A model generated the notes under the pieces. It was given only the letters and a program-made list of their open reading frames with translations. It had not been told where the DNA came from and did no database searches. A program made the position numbers and the translations under genes. 64,000 bases of DNA from Cucumis sativus. Lineage: Eukaryota; Streptophyta; Magnoliopsida; Cucurbitales; Cucurbitaceae. Positions 10,632-21,984 of this stretch are shown here, piece after piece (the first letter of the stretch is position 1; the number at the start of each line of letters is the position of its first letter). The DNA lies in NCBI RefSeq assembly GCF_000004075.3, contig NC_026655.2, positions 21,375,489 through 21,439,488 of the forward strand, read 5' to 3'.

Positions 10632-13051
10632 AAGTGTGTATCACCTATTTTGTCATGCCTTTTTATTTTTTTATTTTAAAAGAATTTGAATTTAAATTTA
10701 AATTCTAAAATTTAAATCTTAATTTTAAAACAAAAATAAAAACACATTTAAAATTAAAATTAAACGTAAAGATTTTTTTCCTTCCCCTATTTTTCTCAAC
10801 CATCTCCTGTTTCCTGCGTCACAACCCTCTCACTTTTTCCCAATATCTGACGTTCTCCCACTCTTCCACATTCTTCTGCAATCTCTCATGTTCTCCCACT
10901 CTTCCACCTTCTTCCCCTTTCTCTACTCCATTTCACTATCTAAACCCACTCCACTTCTATCTAAAACAATGAGACATTGCATTTAAGGTAAGTTTTTATT
11001 ATTATTATTATTATTTATTCAAGTTGATGATACTGGCTTAATTATTTGGCACCCATTTGGGTGCTGTCTTAATTATTCATTTAAATCACTCAATAATTAG
11101 CTGTTGTGTTAACCATTTGACACTCATTTCACATCTTTTAATTATTTGCATCATTTGAATCATTTGGCTCCCATTTGACTCTTTGATTGCAGCCCTCCTA
11201 ATTAATTAGTGTTTTGCATATGATTACACTTATTTATGCACATCTATTTGGTCATTTCACTATTCTGATGGTTGAGTTTTGCATCTAGTTAATTAATTTG
11301 ACACCCATTTGATTATTTGATTGATGCGCGGATTAATTAGTTGTTTTGCATATGTTTAATTATTTGGCATTCATTTAGCTACCGTCTAATCTGTGTACTT
11401 GATTAATTATTTGAATTATTTGACATCCATTTGCGTGCTATGTTAATTATTTCATTTAGTTAATTAATTAAATGATTTGTTAATTATTTGAATGATGTCT
11501 TAATTATCTAACACTCATATGACACCCATTTGGCATACTGATTTAATTATTTGTTATTTTTTTAATTATCTAAGCACCCATTTTACATTATGTGTTAATT
11601 GTGTGTATCCATTTGCCATCTTGCTTTAATAATTATCAATTTGGCATATATGTTAACTATGCATTTGAAAATAACTATTCATTTGACCTACTCTCTTAAT
11701 TATGCATTGTTAATTAATTAGCACAGTGTAATATATTGTTAATTATTTTGGCACTCATTTGGCCTCTTATGTCAATTACTCATTCGAATTATTTGTATTC
11801 TGTATTAATTAATTAATCAGCATGCATATTGCTAAAATTATTTGACATTCATTGACTACTTGATTATTTATTGGCATCTTGCATTAAACCCACTTTTGCA
11901 CTCTATAGTTAATTATTATTTCACTCATTTGACATCCTCGTTTAATTATTTATTACTGGTCTGGCCTTTTGCATATTTTTGAATTAATTAATTATTTTGC
12001 ATATTTTTGAATTAATTAATTATTTTGCCTATTTCTGAATTAATTAATTATTTGGCTTATTTCTGTTTCTGCATTAATTAATTATTTTTTACCTTTCTGC
12101 ATTAATTAATTATTTTGCATCATTTCGAATTAATTAATTATTTTGCATCCTTTTGAATTAGTTAATTATTTTGCATGTTTTGAATTAATTAATTATTTTA
12201 CATCATTCTGCATTAATTAATTATCTTGCCTGTGATGTATTAATTAATCATCTTGTACATTTTGCATATTGCTTACATTATCTTGTATTTGTTTTATGCA
12301 TTTATTTTATCTTAACATATTACCCTTCAAGTATTTTTCAAATTTCATAATGTCTTGTTCATTGTTATTATTCATTTTCCAATTGAAATATAAAAATGTA
12401 AATTGGAGAAAAGTATTGTTTTTTATGGATTTTATAATTTAATTTCCATGAATACATGAAATTTTTCTGTTTGAAATTTAATTAATAGATTGTTTTTAAA
12501 TAAACACATTTCATATTTTAAAAGAGACTGAGTAGTGTTTTCATTCTAGATACATGAAATTTCTCATTAAACACCTATGATAGAGATTAAAATATCAAGT
12601 TTTGGTATCTTAACATTCTTAAGGTGAATAAAAATCTTTTAAAACAAAAATAAACTTCATTTTTCTAATGACTCCTATGCTACCCATAATCATCAATTCA
12701 TGCTTAGGTAACCATTTTGTTATGAATAAATATCAAGTTTTACTTTCTTCGATATGAATTGATAAACATGAGACATTTAAACAAAACCTAAATAAAAACT
12801 TTGTTTTGTGAACCTCTATAATTTAATTTAAAAGATAAAATTGGGTAACCATTTTGTGGGTGTTGTAGGTAGCACCTTCCCTACACAATTGACTCCCAAA
12901 CTTAAATCTCTGAATGTACATAGACTATATTTTTTTCTTTTTTTGGTGACCAATCACACCCTAATATGGTTGGTGGCGACTCCAAAACTATTTATTTATT
13001 AAAATAAAATAAATGGGAGGTCGGCCGCTCCGCGTAGCGATCATGTCGAAC
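10632..13051 (+). mobile_element. Tat/Ogre-like Ty3/gypsy LTR, near-complete, nested
   Basis: This is the reverse-complement counterpart of the LTR at 23999-26381. It starts near a degenerate match to the taccgtattttgtc end. A C/T-rich block with a GTAAGT-like site lies near 10990, and then come taattaat repeats. Towards its 3' end is the block ggttggtggcgactcc followed by cggccgctccgcgtagcg. That arrangement resembles LTRs of the Tat/Ogre lineage. It lies between two fragments of the same family in the other orientation (9886-10625 and about 13230-13790), suggesting insertion of one copy into another. No pol domains are present. It looks like an LTR fossil. Confidence 0.6.
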
Positions 13052-13229
13052 TTTCTACTTATGATCGTCACGAATTGAATTATAATCAAATTTCTTTGGG
13101 TCGTTTACCGATGTCAGTAGTTGATGATTATACAATTAGAACAATTTTGAATTAGAATTCGCCTCAAATTTAAGTTTAAAATAAGTTAATTTGTTGATTA
13201 AAGAGTAATTGAAAATTACTAAGGTTCCG

Positions 13230-13790
13230 TAAGTAATTTACACAGAATGAATATGAGACGGGTGCCAAATAATTAAAGGATGCAAATAATTAAACGATGT
13301 CAAATGACTGTCAGATGATTAACACAACAGCTAATTAACGAGTGATTTAAATCAATAAAAAAAACTTATCCAAGGTCTTCCTTAAATGCAAAAGTTTCTT
13401 TCTTGATCCTGTTCACCTCTTCCCAAATAAAATTGAATCCTCTCTTTCTTTTTTATAGAACAAGGTCTAATTTTTTAAAATAATGAAATGGAGTAGTTTT
13501 AGATAGTGAAGTAGAGTGCAACAAAGAAAGGAGAAGAAGGTCGGAGAGTGGGAGAGTGGTGACGAAGGAAAACGAAAATAGGGAAAAAATAGGGAGGAGA
13601 AAAAACTTTAATTTTAATTTTAAATATGTATTTGTTTTTGTTTTAAAACATAAATTTAAATTTTAAGAATTAAAAAGTAAGATTTAAAATTTAAAATTTA
13701 AATTTAAATTCAAATTCAAATTCTTTTAAAAAAGATAATAAATAAATAATAAAAAAGGCAAGACAAAATATATGAACTTTTAACTCAACT
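13230..13790 (-). mobile_element. Tat/Ogre-like LTR fragment, outer copy
   Basis: This matches the 25.1-26.35 kb portion of the complete LTR in the same orientation, including the gagagtgggagagtg block and the long taaatttaaattc runs. It is probably the continuation of 9886-10625, interrupted by the inner LTR. The intervening 13052-13229 is unassigned. Confidence 0.55.
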
Positions 13791-14040
13791 GGATAATATT
13801 TGTACAATCAATATCGATGTCAAAGGAAATTCAATTATCTCACCCTATATATTTAATTCAATACTAATCATTTTAAAAAAAAACTATATCGAACAATCTT
13901 ATTCTAGAAAATGAAAATGCTCCTCAATCTCATATTTTTGTGAGTACTATATTGATCTCAAAAGCATTTTAATATATAACAAAATAAACCAAAATATTTA
14001 AAAAATTTAAATGATTTCAAATTTTATTAATGATATATAC
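13790..14040. repeat. Segment shared with unit D (61.3-61.45 kb, inverted)
   Basis: The sequence around ctcaatctcatatttt and the following AT-rich block matches 20573-20700 directly and the region near 61230-61440 in inverse orientation. It precedes a RING relic. Confidence 0.6.
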
Positions 14041-14332
14041 TGTCAATTGTTGGTTACGTGCTTGTGGTCTTCATGTTTCTCTTCATTTTACTATGGTTCT
14101 TCCTTATCACTTTATATGTAGTGAAAGTGTTGCCAAATGTAATTGCAAAAAGTTAGCTCCATATTTTAGAGATTTGAAGTACCAAATTTTAGTTACGACG
14201 GAGATGAGAACGACAATAAGAAAAATAGTACAATCTACCTTTGCGAAATTAAAGAAGGGGAGAAATGTAGAAGGATGAACACGTGTGATCACATGTTTCG
14301 TAGGGATTGCATTGACCAATGACTTTTGATTG
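14040..14332 (+). pseudogene. RING-H2 finger relic
   Basis: This is a heavily decayed relative of the neighbouring RING genes. A membrane-span-like stretch is followed by recognisable pieces in one frame: a YDGDE linker, LCEIKEGEKCRRMNTC, and a CDHMFRRDCIDQ-like tail ending in a premature stop near 14321. The first zinc-ligand Cys pair, part of the histidine pair and the last Cys pair are missing or altered, and the upstream part sits in another frame. It lies just upstream of unit B. I infer a dead gene with no RING function. Confidence 0.75.
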
Positions 14333-14743
14333 GCGGGTTGTCATTTGTGTGGGTGGTTGATTAGATTAGCAGTGATGAAAATATAAAGAGAATTAGTAGA
14401 ATTGTGTAGGAAGTGGAGCCTTATTAATTGTTTTTAAATTTATTGTGAAGTTAAGAATAAAAGTTACATCGATTGAATCCCACAACTCCAACTCAACCAT
14501 CAAGTTGTAAAGAAACAAACACAAATGAGAACCATAGTAACTATAGGTATGAATGAATTAAAGAGTACTATTTAGGGGAAAAAGAATATGTGCATTATTT
14601 ATGAGCAAAAAGAAGAAAATATATCCGAAAATAACTAAATTGAATTGACGTCAAACCGATGATCTTTGTTTATTTTTATTATATGAAAGTGTAAGTAATG
14701 ATCAAACAAAAGAGAAAAGAAAAGAAAATATGAGCGGTATAGT

Positions 14744-15078
14744 TCATGGCTCGGTTGGATTATCACAAGTATAAACGTAATCAGTATGAGCCTGTAAGGT
14801 TCTTCGAATAAGACAATCTTCTTTCCCTGGTCCTTCACATGGTTCATCGTTATTTTGATCAGCGACGAGCTCTTGAGAAACAATCTAATAGGGAAGAATG
14901 AAATAAAAGAATTATATCAATGAGGTTTGAAGGGAGATTTTTGAAATAAAAATAAACTTACTCGATGTGGGGGTTCACATGAAGTGGTAGCTTGAGAGGA
15001 TGGTATGATGATGAGGGACATTATTGTTACAAGTGCTGCAAGAAGGATGATGAGAGCTGGGAGATTAATCTTCGACAT
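14744..15078 (-). CDS. Phytosulfokine-type precursor, copy B, variant peptide YVYTC
   Basis: This is a paralogue of copy A with the same structure: exon 1 15078-14962, intron 14961-14885 (77 bp), exon 2 14884-14744, encoding 85 residues. The intron is 13 bp shorter at its 3' end than in A, yet still ends in TAG after a pyrimidine-rich run. Differences from A are few: residue 2 is Ser instead of Trp, residue 11 is Ile instead of Thr, and the C-terminus is TEP instead of TNP. The processing region, including Cys55, Cys63, Arg66-Arg67, Asp74 and YVYTC (75-79), is identical. It is divergent from the decayed RING gene at 16895. Retention of the reading frame and splice sites in both copies argues that the gene is used, but the duplication may simply be recent. 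Confidence 0.83.
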
Positions 15079-15296
15079 ATTTCTGTGAATTGGAAATATG
15101 AATTAAGAGTGGAGGAAAAAGGATTATAATTGTGGGCTTTTAAACACAGAATTGAAAACCAAATATGGTTGATGGCAGAGATAATTAGGAGAGGTAAGAG
15201 AGAGATTTGAGAATATAACAGAATATGAGTAGGATATACCCTGTAATACTGAATATGGTGAATTTTTGTTATTCCTTGTGTCTCAATATATATCAA

Positions 15297-16830
15297 GTTT
15301 GGTGTATAAAAAGTAAAAAGATGTTTACACCAAAACCAAATAACACATGAAGTGTACTAATAATATCACATCCCCATCTACTTTTCATATATTAACATCA
15401 AAGATTTCTTCAACAACTTAGAGTGAGGGGTTTGAACTTAAGACATCTTGGGTTTTTTACTTAATATAGATGTCAATTATATTACTTAAATATAATTTTA
15501 AGTAATAAATGTGAGGATGAGACAATGCATATATTTAATTTGTATTTATTTTTATTTTTATATTGATCAAATAATAAATCATTTCAACTTTTATGTGCAA
15601 TAAGTATTTTTTTATATAAAAAAATGTTTCGTGAGTACCTGAGCATGTTGGGTTCTTTTATTTTCTTATAATAATCAACACATACAAAAAAACTAATTAA
15701 TAAAAACAATTTACGTCTAAAAACAAAAAAGATATCGATAAAGTTTAAGATTTTGACAAATTGGTAAAATAGTTTTTTTAAAAATTGATTCTCTTCTTAA
15801 CTAATTTTGTAGATAAAATTGTGTTTGTTTTTCTTGAAAAATTGGTAAATATAATCAAATAGAAAAAATTTAAATATAATATTATAAAATTCAAGGTTTT
15901 ATTGGTTTGACTTCACAATTCCCAATACATTCTATATCATTTCTTATTCTCTTACATACAAAAATTAATGGTTGTTAATCATGTACTACAAATTAAAAAA
16001 AAAAACTAAAAGCATTATCGAACTTGATTTCACAAAATTGACATTGCATCATTACAAGCAATAGGGTGTTCCCCAGTACAGCCCTACGTCGCCCAAAACC
16101 CTCAACAACGTCGGAGAAGCTTTCCCCAAGGTCGACATTGATGTTGTCATGTATGTAAGATAAAACATGTCAAGGATTTATTTTTCTTGTATTTCATAAA
16201 TCATGGGTTGTCTTTAAGAAAAATAGATAATTAATAACTTATAATTATTGGTATAAAAAAGATTATTAGCAATATGTAAAAAAAACACACACATACTTCC
16301 ATAAACCTTTTTTCTATTTAAAAATTTATTGTTCTAATAATTTACTTTATTTTTGTATTTTGTACTATGTAGAAAATATTTTATGAAAAATATACTTAAT
16401 AAGAACATGATGAAAAATAGAATATACTTATTTGAAAATATCCTTAAAAATGTTTGATTTATTGTGTATATTACAGTACCTAATATGTCTATTAAACAAA
16501 TAATTTATTAGCACAATTTCTATGATATATTTTAAACTCTAAACAACTCTATAAAACTAAAAATAGGTTATAATTATATATAAAAGTAAATATTATAATT
16601 TTTTTAAAAAGTATAGTTTAAAATGTTAATAAAACTTTGACATTTAACGTGCTATTACCGGTTCCCATTAGGAACTAGTAATAAATATTATAATCTTCGA
16701 TTTATGTTTTAATTAAATTATAAGAATTTTCATTTCCATTTCCTAATAGGAAACTAATATAATTCTCCATTCTCATTTTCCATTAGGAAACTAATTTAAT
16801 TCCCCTTTTCCAAAACCTATAAATTCAAAA
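15297..16830. other. Divergent intergenic region of unit B
   Basis: This spacer differs from the A/C spacer but is repeated almost exactly in inverse orientation at about 62280-63790 (unit D). It is AT-rich with no complete gene; a GC-richer exon-like island lies at 16060-16165. Confidence 0.75.
16060..16165 (+). other. GC-rich exon-like island of unknown origin
   Basis: About 105 bp of markedly higher GC content sit inside AT-rich spacer. One frame reads GVPQYSPTSPKTLNN and continues to the end of the island, which is followed by a tgtatgtaag donor-like sequence. An acceptor-like attacaag precedes it. The same block recurs with no difference I can see at 62935-63040 in inverse orientation. 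I do not recognise the protein. It may be a captured exon or gene fragment. Confidence 0.4.
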
Positions 16831-16894
16831 ATCACTCTCTCTAAATTTAATTGGATTCACAAAATTAATTTTAAGCTGAACTAAAATTAATAAA

Positions 16895-17372
16895 ATGTCA
16901 TCTCCAAATTTTTTACCGCCCCTCATGCCGTTGTCACCGTCGCCTCTATCGCCGTTGCACTCTCCGATCCTACTTTCTGGCTTCTTTATGGTTTTGCTGA
17001 CAATCTCCATGCTTTTTCTCATTGTGCTATTTTTATTCATTGTCATTTTATGTACAAAACGATCAGCCAAATTTGACGGGGAAGAGTTGCTGGAGAATCT
17101 GGACATTGAAGCACCAATTTTTCATTACATCGGAGTTGAAGGCAGCGAACAAGAATGTGTGATTTGCCTTTGTGAAATTGAGGAAGGAGAGAAGTGTAGA
17201 AAAAGATGAAGACGTGTGGTCATGTCATAAAGACTGCACTGACCGGTGGTTTAAGGTGGATGGCCATTGTCCAATTTATCGGACCTTCGTTTGTGTGGTA
17301 GTCGTTGATCGCAGTGGAATTGCCATGGCTTCTTCTTCATCTTTACCGACCCCCTTCATCAATCGAATTTAA
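16895..17372 (+). pseudogene. RING-H2 finger gene copy B, decayed
   Basis: This is the paralogue of the 9160 and 61.7-kb genes. The N-terminus, membrane span and first Cys pair are intact through the EEGEKC motif. Extra bases in an A-run near 17203 then shift the frame, and a 4-base loss near 17225 shifts it again within the histidine region. The late RING part also has Tyr in place of one zinc-ligand Cys (CPIY) and Thr in DCTDRW. The frames do not restore a RING domain, so it is probably non-functional. Its partner in the inverted unit D is intact. Confidence 0.85.
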
Positions 17373-17590
17373 TCTCGACACTAATCAACTTTGTGATCAT
17401 AATGAAACAAGCAAAGTAGTAAATACCATATATATATAGTCCTTTTATGTTCTCTTCCCTAATGTTTTGTAGCTATATTGAGTTGAATTGAATGAAACGA
17501 AATCAACGACCTTGCTTATGTCTCATACATACATACTATATTAGAGTCTATATGAATCTAATAATATACACATACATACTATATTAGAGT
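17373..17590. other. 3' flank of RING copy B
   Basis: This is homologous to the 3' flanks of copies A, C and D. A short segment containing actatattagagtct occurs twice (about 17530-17550 and 17575-17594) before the junction with the retroelement. Confidence 0.55.
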
Positions 17591-20572
17591 CTCCGAAGAA
17601 TTAAAGATTCAAACTTCTATAAAGCTCTCAAGACGTGCAAGTTCTTATCAACTTTGAGATCATCATCTTCTAAAAGATTGAAGACTTGGAAAATCAAACT
17701 TTCCTTGAATTCCAGAAGACTGAAGCTCAAATAGACTTGTAACTACAACATCCTAAAGACCGAAGATCAAGAAATTCTAAGTTTTTTTTGAACTTGTATT
17801 CAAGAGAAAACATCAAAGGAGTAAATACTAGAGATTGTATTCACAATATTTATCAATATAACAAAGTTCAATTTCATGAAATACGTTTCTTCGAAATCTT
17901 GTGTGAACAATTTGGTACACCCAGTGGGATAATCTCTACCTTCCATCTCTTTCTCTTTTGAAGAACGTCTAAAGATATCATGACATCTCAAGGCAATACT
18001 TCCAAATCTCCAAGTGACATCGGCAAGCAACCAAATACTCACGACCGCTCAAGGGAGACTCAATCATTTGAGAAAATGTCATCTTTTGAGGCCGCAGAGA
18101 ACATTTGGAAACAACTGTCCAAACCACCAAAAGGTAGAATTATAGTCAAAGAAAATCTTGTGATTGGCGAGAAAATTTCCTCATGTGAACGCTCGAATGA
18201 GGAGATGCCTCATCCAAATATCATGTCGGTTATGGTGACTGGCGTGGATACAAATGAAGACAGAATGGTTGAGCTTAAAAAAAAGATCAACATGCTCATG
18301 AAGGTCGTTGAAGAAAAGGATAATGAGATTGCATATCTCAAGAATCACATTAAACGTCATGATGCTACTGAATCAAGCCATACACATTAGAAAAAATACT
18401 GACAAAGGGAAGACAGTTATGCAAGAAAGTCAACCACAAAATTTGACCTCAATTGCATCGTTGTCTGTTCAGCAGTTGCAAGAGATGATTGCAAACTCCA
18501 TTAAAACTCAATATGGTGGATCTGCTCAAACTCTCTCTCTGTTTTCTAAATCATATACGAAAAGGATCGACAATCTCAAAATGTCGAATGGATACCAACC
18601 ACCCAAGTTCCAACAGTTTGATGGAAAGGGTAACCCAAGACAACATGTTGCTCACTTTATTGAAACATGTGAAACTGCTTGTACGGGAGGAGATTTGTTG
18701 GTAAAACAGTTCGTTCAAACTCTGAAAGGAAACACCTTCGACTGGTACATCGACCTGGAACATGAATCCATTAATAGTTGGGAGCAACTTGAGAGAGACT
18801 TCCTCAATCGCTTCTACAGCACCCGACGTATCGTCAGCATGATGGAGTTGACAAACACCAAAAAACGGAAGGGGGAGCCAGTCATCGACTACATAAACCG
18901 ATGGAGAGCTCTAAGCTTAGATTGCAAAGACAGGCTCACAGAAATTTCTGCAGTTGAGATGTGCACTCAAGGCATGGATTAGGAACTTCTCTATATTTTG
19001 CAGGGGGTAAAACCACGCACATTTGAAGAGTTGACGACTCGTGCCCATGATATGGAACTAAGTATCACACGCAGAGGAGCAAAAGATTTCTTGGTTCCAA
19101 AAATGAGGAGTGACAAGAATGAAATTGATGACACAAAAATGATTGCAAATAGTGTCATAAACAAGTCTATGGTTGTTCATGCAACCCCTTTGAAATATTT
19201 CTCTAAAAGAAAAGAAACAAAAATTGAAGGAAAGCATGATAGCGAGGAAAAACGACGCTCAACTCTTAAAGAAAGACAGGAAAAAGTTTATCTATTTCCT
19301 GACTCTGATGTTGCAGACATGTTAAAGCAGCTGCTAGAGAAGCAACTTATTCAACTGCCAGAATGCAAACGAACAGAATAAGCAGGAAAAGTAAATGATC
19401 ATAAATACTGTAAGTATCATAGGGTCATTAGTCACCATGTTGGAAAGTGTTTCGTGTTGAAGGAGTTGATTCTAAAGTTAGCTCGTCAAAAGAAGATCGA
19501 GCTGGATATTGATGCATTAGTTGAGACGAATCATGTTGCGGTAGAGATGACTTCAAGTGTTCCACTATCAACACAATTTTATGATCAAAAGAAAAGCTTA
19601 ATTCAATTTGGGACTTTTGAACCTACAATTGTCCAATTCCTTCAAAGGATAGTGACGACAAACTCCCAAAACAAAGAAGAGCCTGTTGAAGATGTTGACG
19701 AAGGATGGATAGTTGTGACTCATCGAAAAGGAAGACAACCAAATTCCATTAAAAAAGAGTCGGCATTCCGTCAAAAGCATGCGAAAGGAAACATCTTCCA
19801 TGAAAAGAAAGGAAAAAGAAAGAAGATGTGGAAACCTAAGTTTGTGAAAGAAAAAGACGACAACTTCTGCCAGCCTCGATGATCGATAACTTTGAGAGAA
19901 TTTCTCCCAAAAAGCTTCCTTGATGTTCATTCCAAGGAAATACTAGAAGTCACTGCATGTCATGTTGTCAGTATAACAGAAGTCGACAACAATTATGCAT
20001 CTTTTGAAGAAATCGACAGTTCAAATGAAATTAAGCAAAGGATTTCTGTCTTTGATCGTATCAAGCCTTCAACTACTCGATCTTCAGTCTTTCAAAGATT
20101 GAGTATGACCATGAAAGAAGAAGAAAATCAATGTCCAACGTCTACCTTCACTCAAACTTTAGCTTTCAAAAGGCTAAATATCTCCACATCGAAGAAAGAT
20201 CAACCTTCAACATCTGTTTTTGATCGACCAAATATGACAAGCGATCAACACGAAAAAGAGATGAAAACTTTGAAAGAAAATCACTTCATGAAGAAAACAA
20301 TGGCGAGAAGATACGCAGTCGTGTCCCATCACGCATGAAGAGGAAGCTATCTGTTGACATAAACACAGATGGTCCCTTGATCGTGAGGCTAAGACTTATT
20401 ATATTCACCAATTCTACAAATGAAGAAGGTGAACAAATATTTGATGAAAATATAACTTGTATTCGAGGGAAAGCATCAAATGAGTAAACACTAGAAATTG
20501 TATTCACAATATTCATCAATATAACAAAGTTCAATTTCACGAAATACGTTTCTTTGAAATCTCGTGTGAACA
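17591..20572 (+). mobile_element. Ty3/gypsy-type element with gag only, degraded
   Basis: A direct repeat of about 120 bp marks its ends (17790-17913 and 20450-20572, LTR remnants). A candidate primer-binding region follows the left one (about 17913-17935). Inside is a retrotransposon gag-type domain (about 18570-18960, with the NTFDWYIDLE and FLNRFY motifs). Further on is a Cys/His-rich patch (about 19395-19455) and charged sequence. No reverse transcriptase, integrase or protease was recognised in its 3 kb, so it looks non-autonomous. It is interrupted in several places. The LTRs are similar but not identical, suggesting moderate age. Confidence 0.75.
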
Positions 20573-21984
20573 ATAGGAAAAAATGTTCCTCAATCTCATA
20601 TTTTATCACTACTATATTGATTTTAGAAACATTTTCAAATATAGCAAAATAAATCAAAATATTCGTAAAATATAACAAATGTTAAATTCTATCAATGATA
20701 TATAGTGATCGATAGACATAAAAAAATATTACAAAAACAAAAATGCTTCTTAAATTTGTAGTTTGTGTAAAAATATACATAAATTTTCAAAAGTTTCATA
20801 AATGCTCTCTTTATCTTTTAAAAAGGGTTAAAACATACTTAAATTGGAAATGAAAATCGTTAAAATTTTATTTTAAAAAATTGTAAAAGTTTCATAAATA
20901 GCCTTGAGTTAAAAATGACTTGTTCAAATAAAAAAAACACTTTAGAAATTGACTGTATTTAACTATTAACACAAGATCATATTTGGATAGATCGATTTTT
21001 TTTTTTTGTTTGACTAATTATTGTTATAGAGTGTTTTAAGAAGAAATTTTTAATTTTGAACTTCGTAAGATTTTGTGAATTGTTAGGGAGCGTTTGGAGA
21101 AAGGGTTATCACTATGGGGTTAGAGTTATGGTAACTCAACCCTTGTTTGGAGAAAGAGTTATATAACTCTTGATTTAAGTTTATCATTAACCGCTTTTCC
21201 TGACTCTCTTCTTTCTCAATCCATGGAACAACGATCCTCTAATAAAAAGGGGAAAAAAACATAATGTTTAGGTAAGAAGAAAACTGAGAATATTTTATCT
21301 TTAAAAGAAAAAACAGTAATTTATTCAACCGTAACGATTACTTAAAAAAAAAATTAAAAATTTCATGTCCTATGTAAAGAAATTAAGGCAAATTATTCTA
21401 CGAAAACTATGACGATTTGATAAATTAAATATACAAAATTTGTGTATTGGAGTTAGAATATGATTTTTTAAAAGAAAAATTAATAATTTATTTGCACGTA
21501 ACAATTACGTCAAAAAGTTAAAAATTGACTTCGTATTTTAAAAAAATGACTTAAAATTGTTTTACAAAAATAGAACATTTCGAGAAATTAATTATACGAA
21601 ATTTGTGTATTGGATTTAGAATATAAATTTCTTTAAAAAATCAATAAATTATTTGCACGTAACGATTATGTAAAAAAAATGTTGGAAATAGACGTCACAT
21701 TTAAATAAATTACTGAATTTTCTTTTTACGAAAATAGGATAATTTGATAAATTAAATATACGAAATTCGTGATGGATTTAGAATACGAATATTTTTTTTA
21801 AAATGTATAAAAAAATAAATTTCATAACACTACATACCTAATCCTTACCTTAAATGCATCTTACCACATATAATATCATAACACTATGAAAAATGACTTA
21901 AAAGAGTTTAAATAAACTATTCCGTTATCTTATCATATTTTATCACATCTTTTGTTTTTTCTTTTCCAATTTAAATAAAACAAA
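20573..21984. repeat. Spacer shared in inverse orientation with 59.8-61.35 kb
   Basis: Blocks including gttatcactatggggttagagttatggtaac (about 21105-21135) recur inverted near 61180-61215, and the block around 21840-21890 recurs inverted near 59810-59880. It is AT-rich, with repeated 'cacgtaacgattacg' and 'aaatacgaaatttgtgtattgga' phrases. No gene was seen. Confidence 0.7.
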
